Shown: positions 9,183 through 17,958, numbered from the stretch's first letter. The stretch is 64,000 nt of DNA from Pseudobutyrivibrio ruminis HUN009 (GCF_000703005.1 NZ_JNLH01000002.1:1-64000), one strand, 5' to 3'. Numbers and translations are program-made. Notes: generated by a model from the sequence alone, not told the origin.

Positions 9183-9551
9183 ATGTTTTTTATTATGGGA
9201 ATAACTGATGGCCGCAAAGACTTTGACTATAGTCAGACCGTCATATGCGATAATTGTGGAAAATATGGAAGATATCAGGTTTTTATGCTCTATACAGTTC
9301 TATCTCTTTTCTTTATCCCAACTTTTAAATGGAATAAAAGATATTTTGTTCAGATGAGCTGCTGTGGCAGTATATACGAACTTAATCCTGAAATAGGTAA
9401 GCGAATAGCTTCAGGAGAAGACCTACAAATCAAGCCTCAAGATCTCACTAAAGTAGGCAATGGTAGAGGCTTCTTCAAACACTGCAATAACTGTGGTTAT
9501 GAGACATCAGAAGACTTTGATTTTTGCCCTAAGTGTGGAATGAGGTTTTAA
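9183..9551 (+). CDS. Zinc-ribbon protein with a central hydrophobic segment
   Basis: This 122-residue protein has two zinc-ribbon-like cysteine sets: CDNCG near residue 22 with CCG near 59, and CNNCGYETSEDFDFCPKCG at the end. Between them lies a hydrophobic stretch (VFMLYTVLSLFFIPTF, about residues 32-47) that could touch the membrane. Such zinc-ribbon proteins of Firmicutes have no assigned function. The following GNAT gene begins one base after its stop. An alternative in-frame ATG four codons downstream is possible. Confidence 0.75.
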   Translation: MFFIMGITDGRKDFDYSQTVICDNCGKYGRYQVFMLYTVLSLFFIPTFKWNKRYFVQMSCCGSIYELNPEIGKRIASGEDLQIKPQDLTKVGNGRGFFKHCNNCGYETSEDFDFCPKCGMRF

Positions 9552-9552
9552 A

Positions 9553-10038
9553 ATGCATTACAGATTACTCGAACCAAATGATAACTCGATACTAGCTGAA
9601 ATAATCAGAGATAATCTTAAAAGTCATAACCTGGATATTCCTGGGACAGTATACTTTGACAATAACCTAAATCATCTCAGTGATTTTTATCTGGCATCTC
9701 CCCAAAGAGCATACTTTATTGTGCTTGATGATGATAACAACATTATTGGTGGAATAGGATTGGCAGAACTTGATTTTATGGATGATACGGCCGAGCTACA
9801 AAAGCTTTATCTAACCGACGCTGCTAAAGGCCAGGGATTATCTTATAAACTTATAGAATTAGTAGAAGAAACTGCTATAAATAAAGGCTATAAGCGGATG
9901 TATCTTGAGACTCATACAAATTTAAAGACTGCGATTCATGTATATGAAAAATGTGGATATAAGCTAATTGAACGGCCTAAAGAAGTCGTTCATAGCTCAA
10001 TGAATAGATTCTATCTAAAAGAATTATCTAAAGAGTAG
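9553..10038 (+). CDS. GNAT-family N-acetyltransferase
   Basis: This 161-residue protein has the full GNAT layout: the beta4 strand and pyrophosphate loop at about residues 85-105 (LQKLYLTDAAKGQGLSYKLI, where the Q/R-x-x-G-x-G/A loop is KGQGLS) and the closing AIHVYEKCGYKLIER. The substrate cannot be told from sequence; the relatives are amino-acid or small-amine acetylases. It is the last gene of the 8503-10038 run. A bidirectional terminator lies about 100 bases downstream. Confidence 0.85.
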   Translation: MHYRLLEPNDNSILAEIIRDNLKSHNLDIPGTVYFDNNLNHLSDFYLASPQRAYFIVLDDDNNIIGGIGLAELDFMDDTAELQKLYLTDAAKGQGLSYKLIELVEETAINKGYKRMYLETHTNLKTAIHVYEKCGYKLIERPKEVVHSSMNRFYLKELSKE

Positions 10039-10142
10039 AATTCATTTACTTTTCACATACTTTCCACTACACAAACGCAATGGAAGACTAATATAACATC
10101 ATCGCAAGAGCGATAGAAACTTTTTCATATATCACCCCAAAA

Positions 10143-10168
10143 GGCTGCCGATAAGGCAGCCCATTTTA
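10143..10168. terminator. Bidirectional intrinsic terminator between convergent genes
   Basis: GGCTGCC (10143-10149) pairs perfectly with GGCAGCC (10155-10161) around GATAA. T-rich tracts follow on the plus strand (CATTTTATTT), and TTTT follows on the minus strand directly after the stop of the 10166 gene. Confidence 0.85.
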
Positions 10169-10975
10169 TTTCTTAGCATTTTCGAAGATCTTTGATGTAG
10201 CCTTATAAACTACACTAGTCTTATCATTACCAAGTGATTTTTGAAGTTTATTATTGTAAGCAGATGCATTCTCGCAAGATGCAAATGCATCATACACTTT
10301 CTTATAGTCTGGAGCACTTAACTCAGCACCTTTAAGTGCAGCTCTGATTTCAGCTTTTTGCTTATCAGTAACAGTAGGTCGAGTAGTAGTTCTAGGCTTC
10401 TTTGGCTGAGGTTTTGTTACTACCTTTTGTCTTACGGTTCTTGTGGTCGTTCTTCCAGAATTACCAGCCCGTCTTGTGTAAGTTCTTCTAGGTCTAGTCT
10501 TTGGCTGCTCTTCAGATATTTCTTCAACCACTTTTTCTTTTATTACAATGGATTCCTGACGCTTTATTGAGTATCCCTTTTCAGTCCAAAAATCCACCAC
10601 GGCATCAAATCCAGAATCTCTACTGATAACGAATATTGCATCATAAGAATTCTGTCCCAACTTATATCCAAGATATGTTGTTAGTTGGAAATCCAAATAA
10701 TTCTTTGCCGTCTTTTCGGCTTTTACATGCTCTATGTTTGCCGAAGAGCTAGTTATAGCTATAAGCGATTCATAGGCCACAGATTTTACCTTTGAACCAT
10801 AAAATATTACAACAATATCATTACCAGATAATTGATCAACACCAACCAGACCAGCATCTGAAACATTCTCATAATCAACAAGATATAATCTCTTATTGAC
10901 TTTTGATTCAACAGTGGTAGTGCTTATATCTGATGCCTTATTTTCATTTTTAACATCCTTATTAAATAATCCCAT
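10166..10975 (-). CDS. PIN-like (NYN-type) nuclease-fold protein with basic tail
   Basis: This 269-residue protein has a PIN/NYN-like domain at residues 27-145. Acidic positions in LVDYENVSDAG, YLDFQLTTYLG and VISRDSGFD match the metal-binding places of PIN-fold RNases. A Lys/Arg/Thr-rich low-complexity linker (about 160-205, RRTYTRRAGNSGRTTTRT) probably binds nucleic acid, and a small helical C-terminal domain follows. By fold it is likely an RNase or nucleic-acid-binding protein. It is transcribed alone, with its own terminator. RNase activity is inferred from the fold. Confidence 0.75.
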   Translation of the reverse strand: MGLFNKDVKNENKASDISTTTVESKVNKRLYLVDYENVSDAGLVGVDQLSGNDIVVIFYGSKVKSVAYESLIAITSSSANIEHVKAEKTAKNYLDFQLTTYLGYKLGQNSYDAIFVISRDSGFDAVVDFWTEKGYSIKRQESIVIKEKVVEEISEEQPKTRPRRTYTRRAGNSGRTTTRTVRQKVVTKPQPKKPRTTTRPTVTDKQKAEIRAALKGAELSAPDYKKVYDAFASCENASAYNNKLQKSLGNDKTSVVYKATSKIFENAKK

Positions 10976-11183
10976 ATTAACCTCACGTATTTCTATAGTT
11001 AACAGACCTATTGTATCATAGGTTTGTGTAAATTTTTTTTGTATAATCTCATCGCTATACCAATTTTTTTAATCCACATCTGTTATAGGTAATATTTGTA
11101 GGCTGGTATACAAGGTGGAACAAAACCCACGTAAGTGATAAACTAATAGCCATTAGAGATAGAAATTGGAGAGAATTATTTAA

Positions 11184-11486
11184 ATGATAAAACAAGTAGT
11201 TATCTGGAAGTTACAGGACAAGTGCTTTGGCCCAAACTTAGGGGCTATTAAGGCAAACATTAAGACAAAGCTTGAAGAATTGAATGGTAATATTCCAGGA
11301 CTTGAGAGTATAGTAGTTTGCACGGATTGCCTCAGCTCATCAAATGGAGATGTCACTGTAGAAGCATTATTTGAGAGCGAAGATGCATTTAAAAATTATC
11401 AAAAACATGAGCTCCGTCTTGCAGCCACAAAGGATGCTATTGTACCTTTCGTGGATACAACAACTCATGTAGAGTTTGAACTATAA
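11184..11486 (+). CDS. Dabb-domain (stress-responsive A/B barrel) protein
   Basis: This 100-residue protein fits the whole Dabb dimeric alpha/beta-barrel domain: the opening IKQVVIWKLQDK, central GLESIVVCTDC and closing YQKHELRLAATKDAIVPFVDTTTHVEFEL with the typical His before the last strand. These small dimeric proteins are related to ferredoxin-fold enzymes; most have no known reaction. GGAGAG precedes the ATG. It lies 26 bases before a small helical protein and may share its transcript. Confidence 0.85.
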   Translation: MIKQVVIWKLQDKCFGPNLGAIKANIKTKLEELNGNIPGLESIVVCTDCLSSSNGDVTVEALFESEDAFKNYQKHELRLAATKDAIVPFVDTTTHVEFEL

Positions 11487-11512
11487 AATCATTTTCAAAA
11501 GGGGGTTTTGAA

Positions 11513-11725
11513 ATGGATGTTAAGGATATTATTACTAAGGTAGCAGGCAACAAGGATCTTTTAGACAAGCTTAAATCTGCAGATGTTAATCAGGCCAAAG
11601 ACCTATTAAACAAGGCCGGTGTTAAGGTTGACGAGGCAGATGTTAAGAAGGTTAAAGATGCTTTAGCCGACGGAAAAATTGATATGAAAGATATCAAGGA
11701 TATTGCAGGAGGCCTTTTTAAATAA
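11513..11725 (+). CDS. Small acidic/basic helical protein, unknown
   Basis: This 70-residue protein has a strong ribosome site (AAAGGGGG). The sequence is built from short amphipathic repeats rich in Lys, Asp and Ala (AKDLLNKAGVKVDEADVKKVKDAL). It ends in ITMK-like KDIKDIAGGLFK. It is highly soluble, without cysteines or membrane segments. The family is not recognised. The next gene starts 8 bases after its stop. Confidence 0.65.
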   Translation: MDVKDIITKVAGNKDLLDKLKSADVNQAKDLLNKAGVKVDEADVKKVKDALADGKIDMKDIKDIAGGLFK

Positions 11726-11732
11726 AAATTAT

Positions 11733-12128
11733 ATGACAAGAGAAGAATGGTTTGCTCAGCTGTTTACACGGCTGGGCAATTCTAAATTTAGGACAAGTTT
11801 TAAATTAAAGCAAAAAGATATAGACTATATACATGAGAAAGGGCTAGATACTATAAGAGCTCACGCTGCAGATTTCATTGCTAAAAGAGAAGCTCCTGCT
11901 GTTATCCCTAATGATGGCAAGCAAACTCCTACAAAGGGCCATCCTGTATTCGTTGCTCAGCATGCTACAGCTACCTGCTGTAGAAAGTGCATTAGGAAAT
12001 GGCATAAAATCCAGCCTGGCAAAGAACTAAGCCAAATTCAACAGGACTATCTAGTAGATGTAATCATGACTTGGATTGAAAAGGAGCTTGAACGCTATGG
12101 GGAGACGAAAGAAGAAAAAGAATCTTAA
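11733..12128 (+). CDS. DUF4186 family protein
   Basis: This 131-residue protein matches DUF4186 over its whole length. The hallmark block is IRAHAADFIAKREAPAVIPN, then GKQTPTKGHPVFVAQHATATCCRKCIRKWH with conserved His and Cys residues suggesting metal binding, then YLVDVIMTWI. I chose the ATG at 11733 (MTREEWFAQLF) because the upstream ATG at 11703 lies inside the preceding gene and adds an unrelated ten residues. Function of the family is unknown. It overlaps the HNH gene that follows, so the pair may act together. Confidence 0.85.
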   Translation: MTREEWFAQLFTRLGNSKFRTSFKLKQKDIDYIHEKGLDTIRAHAADFIAKREAPAVIPNDGKQTPTKGHPVFVAQHATATCCRKCIRKWHKIQPGKELSQIQQDYLVDVIMTWIEKELERYGETKEEKES

Positions 12129-12372
12129 ATCTGAAGTTTGGAGCAAATCCAATGGCCTATGTGCTAAATGTGGTAAAGCAGTTTCTACTGATAAGCAGAC
12201 TATAGATCATTTCATTCCTAAATATCATGGTGGAACTGATGATTTTAGAAATCTTATCCCACTCTGCAAGGCCTGTAACAGAGCCAAAGGCTCTAGACTT
12301 ATGACAGTAAAAGAGTGCTGCAAATATTTAGACAAAGAATTTATTGATGATCTTAGTAAATATTCAAAATAA
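12097..12372 (+). CDS. Small HNH endonuclease
   Basis: This protein of about 91 residues has a complete HNH motif: C-AKC zinc pair, then TIDHFIPKYHGGTDDFRNLIPLC with the catalytic D-H and N, then KACNRAKGS closing the zinc site. I prefer the ATG at 12097 (AAGGAG 10 bases upstream) over one seven codons earlier. It overlaps DUF4186 by 32 bases. Stand-alone HNH proteins of this size are DNA-nicking or -cutting enzymes in repair or defence; no partner recognition domain is visible. A basic N-terminus (GRRKKKKN) could bind DNA. Confidence 0.82.
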   Translation: MGRRKKKKNLKSEVWSKSNGLCAKCGKAVSTDKQTIDHFIPKYHGGTDDFRNLIPLCKACNRAKGSRLMTVKECCKYLDKEFIDDLSKYSK

Positions 12373-12383
12373 TGGGAGGTTAT

Positions 12384-12494
12384 ATGGAAACCTGGTTTTA
12401 CGTAGTGGAGAGTATTGAGGGCGATTATGCCAATTTAAAGAGAACTGATATTGACTCAAATGAATATATAATAAATTGTTTGTTGATAGTATAA
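12384..12494 (+). CDS. 36-residue ORF, perhaps a truncated gene
   Basis: The ATG at 12384 has a perfect GGGAGG ribosome site, and the product begins METWFYVVESIEGDYANLKR, which reads like the first strand-turn-strand of a larger domain. It then ends abruptly in INCLLIV just before a terminator. It may be a short real protein or the remnant of a longer gene cut by deletion. I do not assign a family. Confidence 0.4.
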   Translation: METWFYVVESIEGDYANLKRTDIDSNEYIINCLLIV

Positions 12495-12496
12495 GG

Positions 12497-12528
12497 CAGA
12501 GGCATAAAAAGCCTCTGTTCTTTATTTT
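12497..12528 (+). terminator. Intrinsic terminator
   Basis: CAGAGGC (12497-12503) pairs with GCCTCTG (12511-12517) around ATAAAAA, followed by TTCTTTATTTT. It ends the 11184-12494 gene group. Confidence 0.85.
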
Positions 12529-12636
12529 ATAATAAGAATTGGTAAAAGATGGTAAGACATGGATGGTCTTTATTTGTTTGGTATGTTTGGTAAAATACAA
12601 TCATAAGCTATAGCTAACAGAAAAGAGGTAACATTC

Positions 12637-13482
12637 ATGGCAAAGAAAGAATATCAAATTAACAACACAACATATACATTTTCTAAAGAAAAGTTCCAGA
12701 ATATCGCTCAGCATAGTATGAATGAAAAGCGAAAAGCTGGCAACAAATGTAAGACTATTGATTTTTATTCTGATTTAGCAGAAGGAATCGGTGTGTCTTC
12801 AGAAACAGTAAGAAAATGGTATACATTGGGTTCTAGTACTTCTCCTGTAGATTTAGCTATGGTTAATGCAATAGCTGATTATTTTCATTTGGATGATGTT
12901 ACCAAACTCTTAGAAAAGAAAAAGGAGATTTTAAATATGGGAACAGCTATTGAAATGAATACAGATAGAGAACTAGTAAAAAATACTTTTACTGCCCTTA
13001 TCGATTTTGTTGATTGGATGGTAAATGATATTGAAGTTGAAGATGGTGGAATGACAATATCGTGTCATTTCGATGAGAGGTTTAATAAATTACTGGAAAT
13101 TCATACATTAATTGATAAAGCTGCTTTAGATGCAAAAGAAGAGACCGTAAAAAAATTACACGATATTGTTCTGGCTTATACTGAAAATGTAATGACATCC
13201 AATGTTTCATCAAAATGGGATTTGTTCTGTAGCGATCATTATTATGATGCTAGAAGCATACTGGATAATGGAATAAATTATGAATCAGCTTCAGAAGAAG
13301 AACGTAAAGATGATTATGGTTTAGATGATTATATTAAAAGTATTTATCCATTTATATACGATGATGATGAAGATTATTTAGAGATACCTTTTACATATCA
13401 GTTCTTTTATAAGAGAGAATTTGCTATTAGTTTGACTAATATTTTTAGGAATGATTTTCCTGAGTATTTTCTTTATGAGTAA
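12637..13482 (+). CDS. Helix-turn-helix protein with unknown C-terminal domain
   Basis: In this 281-residue protein, residues 1-90 contain a HTH (SDLAEGIGVSSETVRKWYTLG, about 47-67) followed by a linker helix (DDVTKLLEKKKE). The remaining about 190 residues are acidic and helical, with no recognised domain; this could be a sensor or protein-interaction region. AGAGGTAA precedes the ATG. It is the first of three genes (12637, 13494, 14053) separated by 11 and 37 bases, ending in an HNH nuclease. It could be the regulator of that small putative defence unit. Confidence 0.7.
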   Translation: MAKKEYQINNTTYTFSKEKFQNIAQHSMNEKRKAGNKCKTIDFYSDLAEGIGVSSETVRKWYTLGSSTSPVDLAMVNAIADYFHLDDVTKLLEKKKEILNMGTAIEMNTDRELVKNTFTALIDFVDWMVNDIEVEDGGMTISCHFDERFNKLLEIHTLIDKAALDAKEETVKKLHDIVLAYTENVMTSNVSSKWDLFCSDHYYDARSILDNGINYESASEEERKDDYGLDDYIKSIYPFIYDDDEDYLEIPFTYQFFYKREFAISLTNIFRNDFPEYFLYE

Positions 13483-13493
13483 GGAGACCAGCT

Positions 13494-14015
13494 ATGAACA
13501 GCGCTGAGAATTATAAATACGGAAGAATAGTAGATAACAACCATATGAAAGGTTTTGGGTTTCTCGTTTCTGATGATGGAGAAGAATTGTTCTTTTCTTC
13601 CTATTCAGAAAATGTTAGATATAGGCATTCGCCATTTAGAGTTGGTTCAATAGTGTCTTTTGAAATTGGATCTTATAATGGCAAAAGAGTAGCTGTTAAC
13701 GTTAAATTAATAGAACGTTATCCGGAAGGAAAAGAGATATTGCTGCCTAATGGTGAATCAGTGCGCTTAAAAAGACTTCGTAAATTTGGAATTTCATATG
13801 GTAAACACAATATGGATTCATTAGGTTTATCTGAAGATGAACTCAGGGAACATGGCTATTCATTAAAAGATCTGGATTATTTGTATTTTAATACAACACA
13901 AGGAGAATATCGTTTTTTCAATAAAGATAGTAAGCTAGTTGGTGATGGTAATTATGACATTTATACTATCTATAATGATTTGAAAGATAAGTATTATAAG
14001 TTGAATAAGGCATAG
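13494..14015 (+). CDS. Cold-shock-like OB-fold protein with C-terminal extension
   Basis: This is a 173-residue protein. Residues 8-70 resemble a cold-shock domain: YGRIVDNNHMKGFGFLVSDD carries the KGFGFI-type RNP1 motif, and EELFFSSYS stands where RNP2 (VFVH) is found. Such domains bind single-stranded nucleic acid. The 100-residue C-terminal part (GISYGKHNMDSLGLSEDEL) is not recognised. TAAGGAG lies before the ATG. Middle gene of the HTH / OB-fold / HNH trio; it may guide or sense nucleic acid for the nuclease. Confidence 0.65.
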   Translation: MNSAENYKYGRIVDNNHMKGFGFLVSDDGEELFFSSYSENVRYRHSPFRVGSIVSFEIGSYNGKRVAVNVKLIERYPEGKEILLPNGESVRLKRLRKFGISYGKHNMDSLGLSEDELREHGYSLKDLDYLYFNTTQGEYRFFNKDSKLVGDGNYDIYTIYNDLKDKYYKLNKA

Positions 14016-14052
14016 GCTGTTTTGGGTCTTATTTTATAGGAAAGGGATTACT

Positions 14053-15360
14053 ATGAGAATTGATGAAATAATAAGTAAGTCAAATTTATATACGACACAA
14101 ATGCCAGCTGGAGCTGTAACTGAAAAGGTTTTAGATGCTTCAAAACATCAGTGCTTTAAAGGGCATGATGGGGTATTAAATGATTGTTTTAATGCAAATA
14201 TTAAAAAGTATGGTCATCAAAATGGGCTATGGGAATTTGATGAATATTCAAACTGGGGGGTTTGGTTTCCAAAATTCTTGGTTAATAAGGATGGACAGCC
14301 AGTACATGCTGAGAGAGGAAGTTGGATAAATACAATAAGCTCAGATAAAACATTTATTACCGAGCAAAAAGAACCATCAGCAGGAGAGAGTGATTATTTA
14401 TCAGAGGATGGTTTTTCACAGGATTTTATCCGTCTAGTATTTGGTTATTTTAAAGAAGAAGATAGCTATGTGTTTCTTGGAGCATATGTTGGTAATAATG
14501 GATTATCGAGAGAATACCAACATGTTTTTACTAGGATAGCATCAAAAGTAGAAATCAATAAATTTGCTGATTCAGTCTATGAAATTAAACTACTCGATGA
14601 AGATCGTTCTGATTTAGAAGTAAGTAGTTTTATTGTTCCTGATAATGCAAAACGTGGAGTAATTGGAGACTGGCTTATAAAAAATGATAATTTTGCTATT
14701 GCAAAACTAAGTCCTGAAATAAATGACAATCTATACTTATCAATACCAAAAGAAATAGGGTGGTTCTTTGGTGCAGACGAAGAGGATGTATCTGGCATTT
14801 ATCTCTTCCTTGGAAATAAGCATTTTTATACGAGTATTTCTTTTGAAAATGATGAATATAGACTTTTATTAAATCCTTCGCATTTAAACCTTTTATCTAA
14901 TGGTGAAGATTTAGATGATACTTCACTTTTGAGTTTTGAAAGAAAAGGTACTGATAAGTTCTCTATTGAATTATTAGCAAGTAACAAACCTATTTCAAAA
15001 GCTGAAAAACAGGGTAAAGATATTAATGCTTTAAAAGAAAGTGCTGAAAAACATTCCTCAGAGACACCAGTTACCAAGGAAACTTTAAGTAAGCAGACTT
15101 ACAGAAATGGTAGTATTGCAGATTATGCAAAAGCTAAAGCAGATGGTATTTGTCAATTATGTGGGAATCCAGCTCCGTTTAATGATGCTAACGGAAAACC
15201 ATATCTAGAATCTCATCACATTATTTGGCTCTCGCAAGGTGGTGCAGACTCGATTGAAAACACAGTTGCATTATGTCCTAATTGTCATAGAAAAATGCAT
15301 ATACTTAATAATCAAGAAGACGTTAAGTTATTACTCGATAAAGCAAAAACTCACACGTGA
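14053..15360 (+). CDS. HNH endonuclease with large N-terminal domain
   Basis: This 435-residue protein has a C-terminal HNH domain (about residues 360-425): CQLCGNPAPF, then LESHHIIWLSQGG with the catalytic His pair, then NTVALCPNCHRKMH. A roughly 140-residue N-terminal domain (MPAGAVTEKVLDAS ... YVFLGAYVG) is followed by a middle domain. The layout resembles McrA-like enzymes, in which an N-terminal reader recognises modified DNA; here the reader is not identified. Likely a phage- or foreign-DNA-restricting nuclease (inference). Last gene of the trio; GGAAAGGG before the start. Confidence 0.75.
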   Translation: MRIDEIISKSNLYTTQMPAGAVTEKVLDASKHQCFKGHDGVLNDCFNANIKKYGHQNGLWEFDEYSNWGVWFPKFLVNKDGQPVHAERGSWINTISSDKTFITEQKEPSAGESDYLSEDGFSQDFIRLVFGYFKEEDSYVFLGAYVGNNGLSREYQHVFTRIASKVEINKFADSVYEIKLLDEDRSDLEVSSFIVPDNAKRGVIGDWLIKNDNFAIAKLSPEINDNLYLSIPKEIGWFFGADEEDVSGIYLFLGNKHFYTSISFENDEYRLLLNPSHLNLLSNGEDLDDTSLLSFERKGTDKFSIELLASNKPISKAEKQGKDINALKESAEKHSSETPVTKETLSKQTYRNGSIADYAKAKADGICQLCGNPAPFNDANGKPYLESHHIIWLSQGGADSIENTVALCPNCHRKMHILNNQEDVKLLLDKAKTHT

Positions 15361-15390
15361 ATCTATTTTCAAAAAAGAAAAATATTGTAA

Positions 15391-15453
15391 GTTTTGAAAG
15401 TGGGTGATACAATGTTTTCAAAAGTGAAAAGAGATTGAAGTTTTGAAAGTGGA
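15391..15453 (+). repeat. Three GTTTTgAAAGTG-type repeats before the AAA_14 gene
   Basis: GTTTTGAAAGTGGG at 15391, GTTTTCAAAAGTGA at 15414 and GTTTTGAAAGTGGA at 15440 are spaced 23 and 26 bases apart, close to two helical turns, and end 6 bases before the ATG at 15460. Candidate operator or iteron array controlling that gene. Confidence 0.55.
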
Positions 15454-15459
15454 ATTTAT

Positions 15460-16650
15460 ATGAAGATTATTGAAAGAAAAAATTATTTGAATAGACTCAT
15501 TCGATTAAAGGATACTCCTGATATAAAGATAATAACAGGATTGAGACGTTCTGGAAAGTCTGAGTTGGTGCGAGCATATATGGAACTGATACGCACAAAC
15601 GAAGATACAAATATAATATACGTTGATTTTGCAGATTTAAAATTCGATGATTTAAAAACATATAAGGAACTCTATAATTTTTGCGAAGGACAATACATTG
15701 ATGGTAAAACAAATGTCATTGTTGTAGATGAAGTTCAAATGTGTGAAAAATTTGAGCTTGCTATCAATAGTTTATATAACAGCCGAAAATATGATATCTA
15801 TATTACAGGTTCCAATGCATTTTTGCTAAGCTCAGATTTATCGACGTTATTTACGGGGAGATTTATAGAAATTCCTGTTTATCCATTTAGTTTTGCTGAA
15901 TATTGTGAGTACTATGGATATGATTCTAATACAGCAAATGTATTGGATTCATATGTTATGAGTGGTGGTTTATCTGGGGCATATGTGTACAGCGAAAAAG
16001 AGGATCAGGCATCATATATAAAGGATGTTTACACTACAATTATAAAACGTGATCTTGTAGACAAGTATGGTATTAAGGAAGAGGCGCTTTTGGATTCTTT
16101 AACAGATTATATGATGGATAATATTTCCAATCTGACATCTGCAAGTAAGATTAGTAATGTTTTTAAGCAAAATAAGGTTGAGACGAATCATATAACAATA
16201 GGAAATTATATGAAGTATCTCTGCAGTGCATTTATGTTCTATAAAGTAAAACGATACGACATTCGTGGAAAAAAGTATTTAGAAACGTCAGATAAATACT
16301 ATCTTAGCGATTTAGGATTTAGATATGCATTGCTTGGAACAAGAAATATGGATTATGGACGAGCATATGAAAATATAGTTGCATTAGAATTACTCAGGAG
16401 GGGTTACGAGATTTATGTTGGCAAGTTGTATCAGAAGGAGATAGATTTTGTAGCTATGAAACAAAATGAGAAGCTGTATATCCAAGTATCAGATAATATT
16501 TCTGATTCAGATACATTGGAAAGAGAGCTGTCTCCACTAAGAGCGATAAAAGATGCATATCCTAAGATTTTGATAGCGAATACAAAGCATGATGACTATG
16601 ACATAGAAGGAATAAAAGTACTAGATTTAACTAATTGGTTAATGAGATAA
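15460..16650 (+). CDS. AAA_14/DUF4143 ATPase
   Basis: This 396-residue protein has the standard two-domain layout. The P-loop is ITGLRRSGKSEL (about residues 25-36), Walker B is VIVVDEVQM, sensor 1 is IYITGSNAFLLSSDLSTLFTGR, and the PVYPFSFAEYCEYYG signature is present. The C-terminal DUF4143 part has a restriction-endonuclease-like core (VGKLYQKEIDFVAM). These ATPases are very frequent in anaerobes; some are proposed toxin- or defence-linked, but no general function is proven. It sits alone behind three direct repeats. Confidence 0.88.
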   Translation: MKIIERKNYLNRLIRLKDTPDIKIITGLRRSGKSELVRAYMELIRTNEDTNIIYVDFADLKFDDLKTYKELYNFCEGQYIDGKTNVIVVDEVQMCEKFELAINSLYNSRKYDIYITGSNAFLLSSDLSTLFTGRFIEIPVYPFSFAEYCEYYGYDSNTANVLDSYVMSGGLSGAYVYSEKEDQASYIKDVYTTIIKRDLVDKYGIKEEALLDSLTDYMMDNISNLTSASKISNVFKQNKVETNHITIGNYMKYLCSAFMFYKVKRYDIRGKKYLETSDKYYLSDLGFRYALLGTRNMDYGRAYENIVALELLRRGYEIYVGKLYQKEIDFVAMKQNEKLYIQVSDNISDSDTLERELSPLRAIKDAYPKILIANTKHDDYDIEGIKVLDLTNWLMR

Positions 16651-16705
16651 ATCGACGTTTGTATGGACAGTTGTCTTTTTTAACTTCGATGGGACATTTT
16701 TAGGA

Positions 16706-17332
16706 ATGGTATGTCTGAATATGTTATTATTCAAAGAAAACGATGAGCAAAAATTAAAAAGAATCTCAAAAAACGCCGGTAATGTTGTGCAAATGTTCAA
16801 CGCCTATTTCAAAACACCTAAGGGAATAGACGCTACTATGGAGCTTGTATTTGCGGCAGCAATGGCCGGACACGCCTGTCATCGCTCGGTTATTGCACAA
16901 CATGGAAAAATTGCTGAAGTGACGACTAAAGATGGTAGAAAATTTTATTTTGGAGACGATCTTAACAAATACCTTTTGGAAAATAAATTTAGCGTTGTGT
17001 CATTTTGTACGGCTGTGACAGATTATCCAAAGGATAAAGTGATAGAAATTGTTACGTCTTTTGCGAATCACTTTACTGATGAAAACTATACTGTGTGTGG
17101 AAATAATCCCAAGTCTTTATACGAGCAAGTTGAGTCATGTTGGGAAAGCATATATAATAATATGACTGCAAAATATTGCAAAGATTCTTCAGAATGGCCT
17201 ATTCTTTTTGGGGTAGTTTTGCAGAATATTTTGATGATGTCTTTAAAGGCGGGAGCTCCAAAAGATGAAGCAACAAGAATTGCTATTGAATGCGCAGTGG
17301 CTGTGTCAAAAATGGATAAAGAATCCTTTTGA
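16706..17332 (+). CDS. Unknown helical protein
   Basis: This 208-residue protein is mostly helical, with an AAAMAGHACHRSV segment near residue 50 and several cysteines, but no family I can name. The first possible start is ATG 16706 (weak ribosome site); ATG 16721 (MLLFKENDEQK) is an alternative. A 65-base gap separates it from the flavodoxin-like gene. No membrane segment or signal peptide is visible. Confidence 0.6.
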   Translation: MVCLNMLLFKENDEQKLKRISKNAGNVVQMFNAYFKTPKGIDATMELVFAAAMAGHACHRSVIAQHGKIAEVTTKDGRKFYFGDDLNKYLLENKFSVVSFCTAVTDYPKDKVIEIVTSFANHFTDENYTVCGNNPKSLYEQVESCWESIYNNMTAKYCKDSSEWPILFGVVLQNILMMSLKAGAPKDEATRIAIECAVAVSKMDKESF

Positions 17333-17397
17333 TTTGATGTTCCCTGTGGACGAGGGTAGTGGTCCCATTAAACAAATCGAATATATAGGGAGGAGCA

Positions 17398-17958
17398 ATG
17401 AACGCACTTGTTATCAATTGTAGTCCTGTTCGGACAGGCGCAACTGCAGAAATAGTTCGGCTAGTATCGGACCAGTTATCTGTAAAGTACAGTGTAAAAA
17501 GTATTTGTATCGATGACTATGCGTTTGCTTTTTGCAGAGGCTGTCGTTCGTGTCACGATACGGCAAAGTGTGTCATGAATGATGCGGCAGTCATTGAAGA
17601 CATCATGCATGAGTATGATGATGCGGATGTGATTGTCTCTGTGTCACCGTCTTATTGGGCGGATGTACCGGGGCAGTTCAAGGCATTTATTGATCGATGC
17701 ACGCCATGGTGTAATACCCATGAACCGCATGCAACAATTAAGTCTGGAAAGAAGGGCTATGCGATAGCGCTAAGAACCGGACCAAACATGCCGGAATGCG
17801 AGAGAATCATTAGCAGTATTGAACACTTCTATGGGCATCTGGAGATAGAGTGCGTTGGTCATTTGGGACTCACATCCATCGAATACAAAGAGGATGTAGA
17901 TCCAAGGAAACAGGAGATTGTCGATTTTTGTAGCAAGATAGTAGGAAATAATGATTGA
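17398..17958 (+). CDS. Flavodoxin-fold NAD(P)H-dependent oxidoreductase
   Basis: This 186-residue protein has the FMN-phosphate loop NCSPVRTGATAEIV at the N-terminus, the NADPH-dependent FMN reductase layout (VIVSVSPSYWADVPGQFKAFIDR), and a cysteine cluster CRGCRSC...C (about residues 49-60) as in iron-sulfur flavoproteins. It probably reduces quinones, metals or nitro-compounds using FMN; the exact substrate is unknown. GGGAGGAG precedes the ATG. It overlaps the VanZ-like gene by 8 bases. Confidence 0.85.
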   Translation: MNALVINCSPVRTGATAEIVRLVSDQLSVKYSVKSICIDDYAFAFCRGCRSCHDTAKCVMNDAAVIEDIMHEYDDADVIVSVSPSYWADVPGQFKAFIDRCTPWCNTHEPHATIKSGKKGYAIALRTGPNMPECERIISSIEHFYGHLEIECVGHLGLTSIEYKEDVDPRKQEIVDFCSKIVGNND

